Positions 46,901 to 58,391 of a stretch of 64,000 bases of DNA are shown here, piece by piece (the first letter of the stretch is position 1; each line of letters opens with the position of its first letter). The notes below the pieces were generated by a model, which did not search any database, had not been told where the DNA came from, and worked only from the letters and a program-made list of their open reading frames with translations. Origin of the DNA: JAMCRM01 sp035561075. GTDB lineage: Bacteria > Acidobacteriota > Terriglobia > Bryobacterales > Bryobacteraceae. Position numbers and translations under genes: made by a program. The stretch covers positions 86,498 through 150,497 of the forward strand of contig DATMYF010000057.1 of the NCBI GenBank assembly GCA_035561075.1, written 5' to 3'.

Positions 46901-48163
46901 GCGCTCGAAGGCCGGGCGCCTTACGAACTCGAGTTCCGCGCAGTGCGGGGCGACGGCGAGGTCCACTGGATCGGCGTTAAGGCTACCATTTTCCGGGACG
47001 AACACGGCAAGGCCGTGCGGCTCATCGGCGCCCACTTTGACATCACCGATCGCAAACGCTCCGAGGAGGCGCACCACAACGCCCAGAAACTGGAAAGCAT
47101 CGGACTCCTAGCTGGCGGGATTGCGCACGATTTCAACAACCTGCTCACCGGGATTCTAGGTAATGCCAGCCTGGTGCAGGCGGATGTGCCACCAGCGGCG
47201 GCCGATCGCGTGGATGCCATCATGATTGGCGCCAACAAAGCCGCCGACCTCACCCGGCAGTTACTCGCCTATGCCGGGAAGGGGCGCTTCGTGGTGCGGG
47301 ATACGGACCTGGCGACGGTTGTGCGGGAGATGACCGATCTGCTGCGCGTCTCCATACCGCGGCACATTGAGGTGCGCAGCTCGCTCGAACGCGTCACGGT
47401 GCGGGCGGATGCCGGGCAGCTTCAGCAGGTGATCATGAACCTGGTGACGAACGCCGCCGAGGCGATCGGGGAGGCCCACGGGGGCACGGTCTCGATCTCC
47501 ACGGGTGTCCAGAGGCTCGACGCACCGTTGACCGGCAGCGTGGGCCAGACGCTCGCGCCCGGCACTTATGCGTTTCTGGAAGTCGCCGACAACGGCGGCG
47601 GCATGGACCAGGAAACCCGCACCCGGATCTTCGATCCCTTCTTCACCACCAAGTTCCTGGGGCGCGGCCTGGGCCTTGCCGCCGTGGCGGGAATCGTCCG
47701 CTCACACCAGGGCGCCATAACCATGGAAAGCGAGCCCGGTAAGGGGAGCGCGTTGCGTGTGCTGTTCCCCGCGGTGCCGGCGCTGCTCCCGCCCGTCAAA
47801 CCGGCGGTGCTTGTAGTGGACGACGAGGAATCCGTGCGGGACTTTCTCATTCGCGTGCTGGAGGCTCGCGGCTATGCCGTCGATTGCGCATCGAACGGCC
47901 GCGAGGCGTTGTCGCGCCTCAACGAGCGGGAGCGCGATATCGGCCTGGTGCTTCTGGACGTCGTGATGCCGGTGATGGGTGGGGGCGAGACGCTAGACCG
48001 CATCCGCAGCCGCCGACCGGACCTTAAAGTGCTGCTCACCAGCGGCTTCAGCGAAGATGAGGTGCAGCGTCTGTGCGGGGCGAGGGCCAACGTCTGGTTC
48101 ATCCAGAAGCCCTACACGGCGCAACAGATCGCGGAGAAGGTCGAAGCCGTCCTCGACGACTAG
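43943..48163 (+). CDS. Large cytoplasmic hybrid histidine kinase
   Basis: The 1406-residue protein has no membrane segment. Domains in order: a degenerate receiver (about 5-120), a PocR-like sensor (about 140-300, with several cysteines), GAF (about 340-520), four PAS domains (about 530-655, 660-790, 795-915 and 920-1045), HisKA with H1062 in IAHDFNNLLTGILGN, HATPase (NLVTNAAEAI; DNGGGMD; GLGLAAVAGIV) and a C-terminal receiver with intact Asp (VLLDVVMPVMGG) and Lys (FIQKPY). In the first receiver, Glu56 replaces the phospho-acceptor Asp and Glu109 replaces the Lys. It likely integrates small-ligand or redox signals. No output partner is adjacent; the start has no clear Shine-Dalgarno. Confidence 0.92.
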   Translation: MQPGTHRVLNVDDSDSARYVRTRILQGAGMDVREAASGAEALAAISEHPPDLVLLEVKLPDMSGFEVARRLRETSATALLPIIHISAECRDAFARLQGADSGGEVCLVEPVEPEALVSTVRSLLRASEGRRKLAWWNDHGTPLEVRSRGEISALNRCRVLADAVTEEVLKDIASDFLELLDSSAAVFEKNGDCAISLQTSGWCRLLDDASRELCRTSDDREALACGKWLCQEMCRRASNSAIETREAVDTECPGGIRVFAMPIFAGGDLVGSISFGYGDPPTEPGRLAEIAARYGAEIDDLSRVAASHESRPPFIIESAKRRLVTSARLIGALVERKRAETALLASYRAEQDAADRLRRLQAVTAALGEAVTTDQVLDTIITRVMESTGALTGLLSLLNEDGTEFVAARTAGFRPEVVEIISRFPASAPLPICDAARTAEVVLLDSVHDLRYPMMRAVESDMPTRGIAAMPLVLHGRILGGLGLGLPADRTFAPEDKEFFLAVARECAQALERARLYDAEAQARREREHLLGEVTGHNRRLEEMFAAMPAYVAIYSGPDHVLEFGNPENVKLWGGRNPIGKPIREAYPEVGEFYFELWDRVYRSGEPAKVVESRALVDHGRGPEETYLNISLLPRRDAAGTVTGVLAFGVDVTRQVESRRALEDQRAFMETVFNQLPLGVMLVEAPSGKVILFNQYGQDVLRRPAARIGGVPDWGQLAAIHPDGTPYRPEELPHIRALNGEESIEQQDLLYRRTDGSVVTLSVSAAPIRSGAGNVIAAVAAFYDVTERRRERDILERQSQLLNLSRDAVITATPNRIITGWNTGAEETYGWTAAEAIGKPMHELLSTSALVPAPEIDAALVREDRWEGELIHVRKDGIGLILDSRQVLVRDERGVPAGILEINRDVTERKRAEEALRESEQWLKFSQEAAGVGLRDWDLITGVSRCSEQFLRLYGLDTRQRTMTYEQWMSLIHPDDREPTAARVEAALEGRAPYELEFRAVRGDGEVHWIGVKATIFRDEHGKAVRLIGAHFDITDRKRSEEAHHNAQKLESIGLLAGGIAHDFNNLLTGILGNASLVQADVPPAAADRVDAIMIGANKAADLTRQLLAYAGKGRFVVRDTDLATVVREMTDLLRVSIPRHIEVRSSLERVTVRADAGQLQQVIMNLVTNAAEAIGEAHGGTVSISTGVQRLDAPLTGSVGQTLAPGTYAFLEVADNGGGMDQETRTRIFDPFFTTKFLGRGLGLAAVAGIVRSHQGAITMESEPGKGSALRVLFPAVPALLPPVKPAVLVVDDEESVRDFLIRVLEARGYAVDCASNGREALSRLNERERDIGLVLLDVVMPVMGGGETLDRIRSRRPDLKVLLTSGFSEDEVQRLCGARANVWFIQKPYTAQQIAEKVEAVLDD

Positions 48164-48181
48164 CGCCGCTCCCGTCCGCCT

Positions 48182-48571
48182 CTATAAGTCGATGATGATC
48201 TCCGGGCATGCGGCATCCAGATAGACGCCGCTCGCGTCCGCCACCGCCACCGCGTAGCGGAATCTCTCGCCGGCGGACCCGGTGACGACCGGCGCGGGAC
48301 TTATCTCTGTTCCGTCCTCGTGCACGTAGTGAACCTCGCGCCCGTTCCCGGAAACGCTGAGCACACCGGGGAAGGGCGTGTGCTTGTTTAAAAACCGGAT
48401 CGTCCAGTGTCCGTCGCAATGCCACTTGATCGGTTGATCGCGGCGCACATAAGCACGATGGGGAACGCAGAGGGGCTTTCCGTTTCTAACCAGGATTTCG
48501 ATGCTCGCTGCGGCATCCCCGAATCGCAGGGTCTGCCGGCTCTCTCCGGCGGCAGTGGTTACGGTATCCAT
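48182..48571 (-). CDS. Hypothetical protein
   Basis: I do not recognise this 129-residue protein. It has no signal peptide and looks all-beta, with strands around LRFGDAAASIEILV and GVLSVSGNGREVHYVHEDG. It has two histidines and a cysteine around WHCDGHWTIRF, which could resemble a cupredoxin or metal site. An AGGAGA sequence lies 8-9 nt before the ATG at 48571, making it better than the upstream ATG at 48592. It lies 17 nt after the kinase-TPR gene on the same strand. Confidence 0.6.
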   Translation of the reverse strand: MDTVTTAAGESRQTLRFGDAAASIEILVRNGKPLCVPHRAYVRRDQPIKWHCDGHWTIRFLNKHTPFPGVLSVSGNGREVHYVHEDGTEISPAPVVTGSAGERFRYAVAVADASGVYLDAACPEIIIDL

Positions 48572-48588
48572 AATCGTCTTCTCCTGAA

Positions 48589-51216
48589 TCATTTGCCGGG
48601 GGCCAGGTAGGGCTGGAAGCGGACATCCGCGCGCAGCGCCTCAAGGTCACCGGCATTGAGGACCTCCTTCAGCGGATGTCCTTTCCCTATCGCGCGCCCC
48701 AGCGCCTCCAGCGCCTGCTCGCGCCGCCCGAGGCGTTCGTAGACGAGGCTCGCCCGAAACAGGACGGACGCCCGATCCGGTGCCAGTTCGAGCGCCCGCG
48801 CGGCATGACGTAGCGCGCCGTCGCCATCCCCCGCGCGAACCAGGTAGTAGGCCAGGCTGACATGCGTATCCGCATGCCCGGGACTGGCGCGCAGTTTTGC
48901 CTCTGCAATCCGGATGGCCTGCCGGAGGGCATCCCGCCCCTTCGCCTGCATCCCCGGCGTCCGCATGTATGCCATTGCCAGGTTGCCCCATATCACGTGG
49001 TTCCTGGTGCGCGTTTCCTCGCTCAGGCGGAGGGCGTTCTCGAAGTTGGGAATGACTTCTTCGTAGCGCTTCAGGTAGTAGCAGACGGTGCCGAGGTTGG
49101 AATAGGCCTCCGGGGTGGGCTTGATGGCGATCGACTTCCGGAAACAGGCGATAGCGTCTTCGGACCGATCCATGCGATGGTAGACCGCGCCCAGGTTGCG
49201 ATACGCGTCGGCGCTTTCGGTAAACTCCAGCATGCGCCGCAACTGCTCCTCGGCCTTGCGGTAATCACCCATGGAGACGTAGGCCAACCCGAGATCGCGA
49301 TAGGTGGTCCACAACTCCGGGCGCAGCGCGATGGCCTCCTTGAAGGTCGCGAGCGCCTCCTGGTGGCGTGCCGGATCGCCTGTCCGGACAGCCAGGCTGG
49401 AGTAGGCGTTCCCCAGCATGCGAAGCGCGTCCGCGCTCTTCGGCTCCAGCGCAAGAGCCGTCTTCAGGTGCTCGATGGCCTTCTCCGGAGCCGCGCGCGC
49501 CAGGTACAACTCCGCCGAGGTGATATGGGGCTCGGCGAGCCGGTCGTTGAGCTGGAGCGCGCGCTCGCAGCTTTCGCGTGCCCTGTCTACCCAGCGGCCG
49601 TCCTCGGTCCTCCGGTATTGACGCACGTAGGCATCGGCCAGATGCGCGTGGGCGAGGGCATAGCCGGGATCGAGCCGGACGGCTTCCTCCAGCATCGCGA
49701 TGGCGCGCCGCACGTCCTCGATCTCGTTGCCGCGGCCTAAGTACCCCAAGCCACGCACATACGCATCGAAGGCGGCTTCATTGCGAGTCTGTCCCGCGGC
49801 AACACGCTGCTGGTTGGCGGGTGTCAGCCGCAGCCCGAGCATGCCGCCGGCGAGAGTCGATATGTCGTCCTGCAGCCGGGCGAGACTTCCCGTGGAGGAA
49901 TCCAGTTTGCTGCTCGCGGTCTGGAGTTTCTGCCGGGCGTCCACCACGTTGATGTTTACGCGCACGGCTGTGCCGATGAATTCCACGCTTCCTGTGAGCG
50001 CCAGTTGGGCCTTGAAGAGCCGGTGCGCATCGGCGGCACTGGCCACTCCTTCCCGCCGCACTTCGGAATACGGGACGACCCGGATGCTGTCCTGGTAGGC
50101 CTCCATGCGGGTGAGCATTGAGGAAAGCGTATTAGCGAGGCCCTCGCAGAAGACGGCGTGCGACTCATCGCTGCCCAGGCATTGGAACGGCACCACGGCC
50201 ACGGTGCGCGGCGCGGGCGCGAGCGGCGCGGGCAGTTCGCGGCTGGCGCGGTGCCAAAGGGTGCCCGAGACGGCCACCGTGAGCACTACACCAAGAGCCG
50301 CAGCCAGTACCGTCCGCCGTAGCACACGCCGCGGACGGCGCAAGGGCACCAGCGGCGCGGTCGGGCTTTCGCCGAAGGTCTTCAGGCGGTCCTGGACTGC
50401 CAGCAGGTCCCGCTCCATTTCCTCCATGCGCTGGTACCGTTCCGAAGGTTCCTTGGCAGTGGCACGCCGGACGATGCGATCGAGGTCGTCCGGCAGGTCC
50501 AAGCGTGACGGCACGATCGGCGGCGTGGGTTCCGACACCACCTGCCGGAGGATGTCATACGGATTCGAGGCCTTGAAGGGTAGCGAGCCCGTAGCCATTT
50601 CGTAGACCACGACTCCCAGCGAGAAGATGTCCGTGCGGTGGTCGACGGCCACGCCGCGTGCCTGTTCGGGGGACATGTAGCAGAGGGTCCCGGCGAAGCG
50701 GCCGGGGTCGGTGCTCCGATCCAGGCATTCCGCCTTCGCCAGCCCGAAATCGGTGATCTTGACGACGCGCTCCTCGGAGAACATCACGTTCGAGGACTTC
50801 ACGTCCCGATGGATGACGCCTCGCCTGCACGCATGCGCCAGGCCCGCGGCCATCGACGTAGCACAGCGCAAGATTTCGCCTGCGGGAAGTTGCAAGCCTT
50901 GGGTTCGGTTACGTTCGATCAACTCTTTAAGTGTGCCGCCCGGCAGGTACTCGAGAACGTGGAACATGCTGCCGGTTTCTGGGTCCATGTCGAAATCGTG
51001 CAGCACCACGATATTCGGGTGGTTGAGCAGGCTGACGGCCCGCGCTTCATCCTGAAAGCGCCGCACCATGTCGGGCGAATCCAGCAGTTGGGGATCGATA
51101 AACTTCAGCGCGACGAGGCGCGAGACATGCAGGTCGCGCGCCTTGTAGACGATGCCATAGCCGCCCTCACCAATCTTCTCCAGGATTTCGTAACGGGAGG
51201 TGACACACGTGCCCAC
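48589..51216 (-). CDS. Hanks-type Ser/Thr protein kinase with TPR tail
   Basis: The 875-residue protein has a kinase domain (about 8-280: GEGGYGIVYKA loop, K38, HRDVKSSN, DFGLAK, and an APE-equivalent MSPEQARG), a transmembrane helix (about 305-330), an extracytoplasmic FlgO-like or adenylate-cyclase-associated region (about 345-500), and about ten TPR repeats to the end. The GTG at 51216 is preceded by a good promoter, and the frame is open to 51441 without domain content. It likely phosphorylates Ser/Thr in response to envelope or protein-binding signals. Confidence 0.88.
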   Translation of the reverse strand: MGTCVTSRYEILEKIGEGGYGIVYKARDLHVSRLVALKFIDPQLLDSPDMVRRFQDEARAVSLLNHPNIVVLHDFDMDPETGSMFHVLEYLPGGTLKELIERNRTQGLQLPAGEILRCATSMAAGLAHACRRGVIHRDVKSSNVMFSEERVVKITDFGLAKAECLDRSTDPGRFAGTLCYMSPEQARGVAVDHRTDIFSLGVVVYEMATGSLPFKASNPYDILRQVVSEPTPPIVPSRLDLPDDLDRIVRRATAKEPSERYQRMEEMERDLLAVQDRLKTFGESPTAPLVPLRRPRRVLRRTVLAAALGVVLTVAVSGTLWHRASRELPAPLAPAPRTVAVVPFQCLGSDESHAVFCEGLANTLSSMLTRMEAYQDSIRVVPYSEVRREGVASAADAHRLFKAQLALTGSVEFIGTAVRVNINVVDARQKLQTASSKLDSSTGSLARLQDDISTLAGGMLGLRLTPANQQRVAAGQTRNEAAFDAYVRGLGYLGRGNEIEDVRRAIAMLEEAVRLDPGYALAHAHLADAYVRQYRRTEDGRWVDRARESCERALQLNDRLAEPHITSAELYLARAAPEKAIEHLKTALALEPKSADALRMLGNAYSSLAVRTGDPARHQEALATFKEAIALRPELWTTYRDLGLAYVSMGDYRKAEEQLRRMLEFTESADAYRNLGAVYHRMDRSEDAIACFRKSIAIKPTPEAYSNLGTVCYYLKRYEEVIPNFENALRLSEETRTRNHVIWGNLAMAYMRTPGMQAKGRDALRQAIRIAEAKLRASPGHADTHVSLAYYLVRAGDGDGALRHAARALELAPDRASVLFRASLVYERLGRREQALEALGRAIGKGHPLKEVLNAGDLEALRADVRFQPYLAPGK

Positions 51217-51246
51217 AGCAGGGGCCCGACCTTCGCCCTTGGCGAG

Positions 51247-51275
51247 AGAATACGACAGGGGTAGGCCGGAAGCAA
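51247..51275 (-). promoter_or_regulatory. Promoter of the Ser/Thr kinase gene
   Basis: On the minus strand TTGCTT and TATTCT are separated by exactly 17 nt. The expected transcription start lies about 25 nt before the GTG at 51216, which supports that start over in-frame codons further upstream. Confidence 0.5.
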
Positions 51276-51368
51276 GGGTTTTCGAGGTTAGAAAAGGGAC
51301 GTGAGTGGACCGGGAGCGCGATTCCGTGCAGAACCGAACCGCGCCCCCCGGGAAGCTGCGGCTGGGTG

Positions 51369-52779
<1,411 letters not shown>

Positions 52780-52787
<8 letters not shown>

Positions 52788-55700
52788 GCAACACCTCCTG
52801 GCCCGCGGTCGTCCGGGTCTCGGCCGGCACGAAGACCCCGGTGGCGCGCGGCACTCCCAACACGCGTTTGAACTCGTGCGGGAAGACCTTGATGAAACGC
52901 GGCAGCATCGTGGCCCAGTTCTCGAGAACCCAGCGTGCGCGCGGGCTGCCGGTTGCTTCGGCATGGCGGGCGATGGTCGATTGCAGTAGCTCGATGTCGA
53001 CCGATTCAACCACCGGTTCCAGGTCCACACCAGCCAGGTTGCAGCGCTTCCCGGCAAAGTCGCCTGCCTCGTCGAGCACGTAGGCGATGCCGCCGCTCAT
53101 GCCCGCCGCGAAGTTGCGGCCGCATTTCCCGAGCACGACCACCAGTCCTTTGGTCATGTACTCGCAGCCGTGGTCGCCCAGGCCCTCCACCACCGCGGTG
53201 GCGCCTGAGTTTCGGACCGCGAAACGCTCCCCGCCCTTGCCGTTGAACCATGCCTCGCCGCCGGTGGCGCCGTACAGGGCCACATTGCCGACTATGATGT
53301 TCTCCTCCGGCAGGAAGCTGGAACCGCGTGCTGGATAAATGATGATGCGCCCTCCGGAGAGTCCCTTGCCCACGTAATCGTTAGCGTCGCCTTCGAGTGT
53401 GAGAGTGACACCCCTAGCCAGGAACGCGCCGAAGCTCTGCCCCGCCGAGCCGGTGAACTGGAAGCGGATGGTATCGTCGGGCAGCCCCTCCGAGCCGTGC
53501 CGCCGCACAACCTCGCCGCTGAGCATGGCGCCCACGGTGCGGTGTGTGTTGCGGATGGGCAGCTTGATCTCGATGGGGGTCTTCTGCTCGATGGCTTCCT
53601 GGGCGTGGTCGATCAGCTTGTAATCGAGCGCCTGCTGCAGGCCGTGGTCCTGCGGCTGTACGCATTTTCGCGCCACGCGCGAGGGCACGTGCGGGTTGTG
53701 AAACAGCATGGCGAAGTCCAGGCCGCGCGCCTTCCAGTGGTCCACGGCCTTCTTCATGTCGAGCATATCCACGCGCCCCACCATTTCGTCGACGCTGCGG
53801 AAACCCATGCGGGCCATATGCTGGCGCAACTGTTCGGCGATGAAGAAGAAGAAGTTGATGACATGCTCCGGCTGCCCCTGAAACTTGGCGCGCAACGCGG
53901 GGTCCTGGGTAGCGACGCCCACCGGGCACGTGTTCAGATGGCACTTCCGCATCATGATGCAGCCCACCGCGACGAGGGGCGCGGTGGAAAAACCGAACTC
54001 TTCGGCCCCCAGCAGCGCGGCAATGGCTACGTCGCGGCCGGTTTGCAGCTTCCCATCGGTCTGCAGCCGCACGCGCCCGCGCAGGTCATTCATTACCAGC
54101 ACCTGCTGGGTTTCGGCGAGCCCCAACTCCCACGGCACCCCGGCGTGCTTGATGGAGCTGAGCGGGGAGGCGCCGGTGCCGCCCGAATCGCCGGAGATGA
54201 GGATGACATCCGCGTGCGCCTTGGCCACACCCGCGGCAACCGTGCCGACACCAACCTCGGCCACCAGTTTCACCGAGATGCGCGCCTGCGGGTTGACGTT
54301 CTTGAGGTCGTAGATGAGCTGCGCCAGGTCTTCAATGGAGTAGATGTCATGGTGCGGCGGCGGTGAGATGAGCCCAACCCCGGGGATTGAGTGGCGCACG
54401 CGTGCAATGTTCTCGTCCACCTTGTGGCCGGGAAGCTGGCCGCCCTCGCCGGGCTTGGCCCCCTGTGCCATCTTGATCTGCAGTTCGTCCGCGTTGACGA
54501 GGTAATTCGTGGTGACGCCGAAGCGCCCGGAGGCCACCTGCTTGATGGCACTGCGGCGCGAATCCCCGTTGGGCTCGCAGCGGAAGCGCTCCTCGTCTTC
54601 CCCGCCCTCACCGGTATTGGAACGCGCGCCGATGCGATTCATCGCGATGGCCAGGGTTTCGTGCGCTTCCTTGCTGATGGAGCCGAACGACATGGCCCCG
54701 GTCGCGAAGCGTTTCACGATCGAAGCGGCGGGCTCCACTTCTTCAAGTGGTATAGGATGGCCGGATTCCTTCAGGGTCATCAGGCCGCGCAGCGTGCACA
54801 AACGGCGGCTCTGGTCGTCGATAGAATCCGTGTACTGCTGGAACGTTTCGAAACTGTTCTGCCGGACGGCGTGTTGCAGGCGGCTCACCGTGAGCGGGTT
54901 GAACAGATGGTACTCACCCCGCGCGCGGTAGTGGTAGTTTCCGCCCACGGCCAGTTCCGTGTCGGCGTCGGAAAGCGCAAAGGCGTGCTCCAGCTTGATA
55001 ATGGACTCGCGCGCCAGCACGTCCAGCCCGATCCCGTTGATGCGCGACGCAGTGCCGGTGAAGTACTTCTCAACCACCGCCCGGTTCAGCCCGATGGCTT
55101 CAAACACCTGCGCGCCGCGATAGCTCTGGAGAGTCGAAATCCCCATCTTTGAAAAGGTCTTCAGCAGGCCCTTGTTGACCGCCTTCACGTAATTGCCGAG
55201 GGCTTTCTCGAAGGAGATGCCGCCCGCCAGGACGCCGCGGCGGGCCATATCTTCAATGGTCTCGATAGCCAGGTACGGGTTGACGGCGCTGGCGCCGTAC
55301 CCGATCAGCAGGGCGAAGTGCATCACCTCGCGCGCTTCCCCGGACTCCACCACCAGCGCTACCTGCGTGCGGCTTTCCTCCCGGACCAGGTGATTGTGCA
55401 CCGCTGTGAGCGCCAGCAGACTGGGAATGGGAGCGTACTCGCGGTCGAGCCCGCGGTCCGAGAGGATCAACAGGGTATAGCCGTTTTTGATGGCCAGCGA
55501 CGCGCGGCGGCAAAGGCCTTCCAGCGCGCGCACCAGGCCGCGCTCGCCGTCCTCCGCCTGGAAAAAAGTGGTCAGGGTGGTGGCCAGGAAGTCGCCCTGC
55601 GAAACGCGGCGCAGTTTTTCGAGATCCCGATTGGTGAGTATGGGGTGCGGCAGCTTCAGGGTGTGGCAGTGCTGCGGTGTCTCATCCAGGATGTTGCGCT

Positions 55701-57357
55701 CCGTCCCGATGTAACTGATGAGCGACATCACCATCTCTTCCCGAATGGGGTCGATCGGTGGATTGGTAACCTGCGCGAATAACTGTTTGAAGTAGTTGAA
55801 CAGAAGCTGCGGACGATCGGAGAGGCACGCCAGGGGCGTATCTGTCCCCATGGAGCCGATTGGCTCCACGCCGTTCTCGGCCATTGGCGCCAGGATGAAT
55901 TTGAGGTCCTCGTCGGTGTAGCCGAAGGCGCGCTGCCGGCAGATCATGGTGTCGAAGTCGGTACCGTGCTCGCGCGGGGGCGAGGGCAGGTCTTCGAGCA
56001 AAATCTGATTTTCCGCCAGCCACTCGGCGTAAGGCTGCCGCGTATAGAGCCGTCGCTTCAATTCCTTGTCCGAGACGATACGGCCTTCTTCGGTGTCCAC
56101 CAGAAACATCTTGCCGGGCTGAAGGCGGCCCTTGAGCTTCACGTCCTCGGGCTTAACGGGCAGGACCCCGGCCTCGGACGACATGATGACGAGGTCGTCG
56201 CGCGTGACGACGTACCGCGCCGGACGCAGGCCGTTGCGGTCGAGCGTGGCGCCGATGACGCGGCCGTCCGTAAAGGCGATGGCGGCGGGACCGTCCCAAG
56301 GCTCCATCAGGGACGCGTGGTATTCGTAGAACGCCCGCTTGTCCGGATTCATGTGGGGGTTCGATGCCCAGGCCTCCGGAATCAGCATGGCCATGGCGTG
56401 CGGCAGGTCGCGCCCCGCCTGCACCAGTAGCTCCAAACCGTTGTCGAATGCGGCGGAATCGCTCCCCCCGGGGCTGATGATGGGGAAGATCTTTTTGATG
56501 TCGTCGCCGAAACGCTGGGAACGCAGCACAGACTGCCGGGCGTTCATCCAGATCACGTTGCCGCGCAGCGTGTTGATCTCGCCGTTGTGAGCCACGTAGC
56601 GGAACGGGTGCGCCAGTTGCCAGGTCGGAAACGTGTTGGTGGAGAATCGCTGGTGCACCAGGCAGAGCGCGCTCACCACCTCGGGATCCGACAATTCCTT
56701 ATAGAAGCGAGCGATTTGCGGCGCCAGCAGCAAGCCCTTGTACACGATAGTGCGGGACGAGAGCGACGGCAGATAGAAATCGCCCTTGCCCGGCATCCCG
56801 GAGGCGGCGATCTCTGCTTCGACGCGCTTGCGCACGATATAGAGCTTGCGCTCCAGCGTCTCCTGGTCCATGCCATGCGTGCGGCCGATGAAGATCTGCT
56901 GGATGTAAGGCTGGGAGGCGCGTGCCACCCGCCCAATGGCGGAAGCATCCAAGGGCGTGTCGCGCCAGCCGAGCACCGCCAGTCCTTCCTCCCGGACAAT
57001 GTGCTCCAGGATGCCCTCACAGCTCAACCGTTGGTGACGCTCCACCGGCAAAAACGTCATGCCGACGCCGTATTCGCCTGCCGGCGGGAGCGTGAAGCCC
57101 AGCCGGGCGCACTCGCGCACGAAAAATGCGTGCGGGATCTGGATCATCAGACCGGCGCCGTCGCCGGTCTCCGGATCGCAGCCGCACGCCCCCCGGTGGG
57201 TCAGGTTCACCAGTACCTGAATGCCCTTCAGGATGATGTCGTGCGATTTGTGGCCCGCGATGCTGGCCACGAATCCGATGCCGCACGCATCGTGTTCGTT
57301 GCGGGGGTCATAAAGCCCCTGCGCTTCAGGTAAACCGTGGGTATATGGCTCGGCCAT
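52780..57357 (-). CDS. gltB: Glutamate synthase large subunit
   Basis: The 1525-residue protein starts with a 24-residue propeptide followed by the catalytic N-terminal cysteine (C25 in EHDACGIGFVA). It contains the glutamine amidotransferase domain, a central domain, the FMN synthase barrel (GGSDSAAFDN; GEGGEDEERF; PGEGGQLPGHKV; the 3Fe-4S cysteines in CIMMRKCHLNTCPVGVATQ) and the C-terminal GXGXG beta-helix domain. It makes glutamate from glutamine and 2-oxoglutarate. It is divergent from a LysR gene that may control it. Confidence 0.97.
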
Positions 57358-57380
57358 GTTGGTTTCTCGGGAGTGTTGTC

Positions 57381-57409
57381 AGAATAGCAACTCCGTCATC
57401 ATTAGGCAA
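57381..57409 (-). promoter_or_regulatory. gltBD promoter
   Basis: TTGCCT and TATTCT on the minus strand are separated by exactly 17 nt. Transcription would start about 17 nt before the gltB ATG. No strong Shine-Dalgarno is seen in the leader. Confidence 0.5.
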
Positions 57410-57432
57410 CAAAAAAATCTTTCATCCGTTTC

Positions 57433-57453
57433 ATAAGGCTGTCTTATGATAAG
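57433..57453. promoter_or_regulatory. Putative LysR operator with three half sites
   Basis: ATAAG-N5-CTTAT, followed after one base by ATAAG, makes two overlapping inverted repeats that share the central CTTAT. The first contains the LysR-type T-N11-A pattern. The second overlaps TATGAT, a likely -10 box of the LysR gene, which would fit autoregulation. Confidence 0.5.
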
Positions 57454-57461
57454 CTGGGCTT

Positions 57462-58349
57462 GTGAACTTGGCGGACCTGAAGCTTTTTAAGCAGATCGCA
57501 CAGAGCGGCAGCATGACCCGGGCTGCGGTCCAGTGCGGGATAAGCCAGTCCGCGGCGAGCCAGCGGGTGCACGAGATGGAATCGCACCTCGGCGTGCCGG
57601 TGCTCGACCGCTCGACGCGTCCGGTCGCACTGACGCCGGCGGGCAAACTGTACCTGGAATTCGCCCGCGACGTGTTGCGCCGGGAAGAGCAATTCCGGAT
57701 GGAACTCGGGAAGCTCACACACGCGGTGGAGGGGACGGTGCGGGTGGCGTCCATCTACTCGGTGGGGCTGTCGGAGATGTCGCGGGTTCGCGCGCACTTT
57801 GCGGCGCGCTATCCCGAGGCGCAACTTGCCGTCGACTACATGCGGCCGGAACAGGTTTATGAAGCGGTGCGGTCGGGGACTGCCGACCTGGGGTTGGTCA
57901 GCTACCCGGAGGCGCGCCGCGATTTCGCCGTGATCCCGTGGCGGGCGGAGCAGATGGCGGTGGCGGCCCGCCCCGGGCACCCACTCGCGGCGCGGGCGGT
58001 CCTAACCCCCGCGGACCTGGACGGAGAGGATTTCGTTGGCTTCGACGAAGATCTGCCGATCCGCCGTGTCCAGGACCGGTTCTTCCGGGAGCGTGGGATC
58101 GGCGTGAACCTGGCCATGCACTTCGACAACATCCAGATGATCAAGGAGGCCGTCGCCCTGGGCTCCGGGCTGAGCATTCTGCCCGCGCGCACGATGCAGG
58201 CGGAGATCGAGCAAGGGCGCCTGGTCGCCATTCCGCTGGACGCGCCCAGCCTGGTGAGGCCGGTGGGGATCATCCACCGGCGCCGCCGCAAGTTCACCCA
58301 CGCGGTGGAGGCATTCCTCGACATGCTGCGGGCAGACACGGGATCCTGA
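57462..58349 (+). CDS. LysR-family transcriptional regulator
   Basis: The 295-residue protein has an N-terminal winged helix-turn-helix (about 1-62; FKQIAQSGSMTRAAVQCGISQSAASQRV as the helix-turn-helix pattern, centred on SQSAASQ) and a periplasmic-binding-like co-inducer domain (about 88-290). It starts with GTG 8 nt after the three-half-site operator. Its position opposite gltBD suggests control of glutamate synthase, as with GltC of Bacillus; its ligand is unknown. CysL- or CbbR-like roles cannot be excluded. Confidence 0.92.
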   Translation: MNLADLKLFKQIAQSGSMTRAAVQCGISQSAASQRVHEMESHLGVPVLDRSTRPVALTPAGKLYLEFARDVLRREEQFRMELGKLTHAVEGTVRVASIYSVGLSEMSRVRAHFAARYPEAQLAVDYMRPEQVYEAVRSGTADLGLVSYPEARRDFAVIPWRAEQMAVAARPGHPLAARAVLTPADLDGEDFVGFDEDLPIRRVQDRFFRERGIGVNLAMHFDNIQMIKEAVALGSGLSILPARTMQAEIEQGRLVAIPLDAPSLVRPVGIIHRRRRKFTHAVEAFLDMLRADTGS

Positions 58350-58391
58350 CGTGTTACGCTGGAATTCACGAGGGGCCCCCGGAAAGTATCC

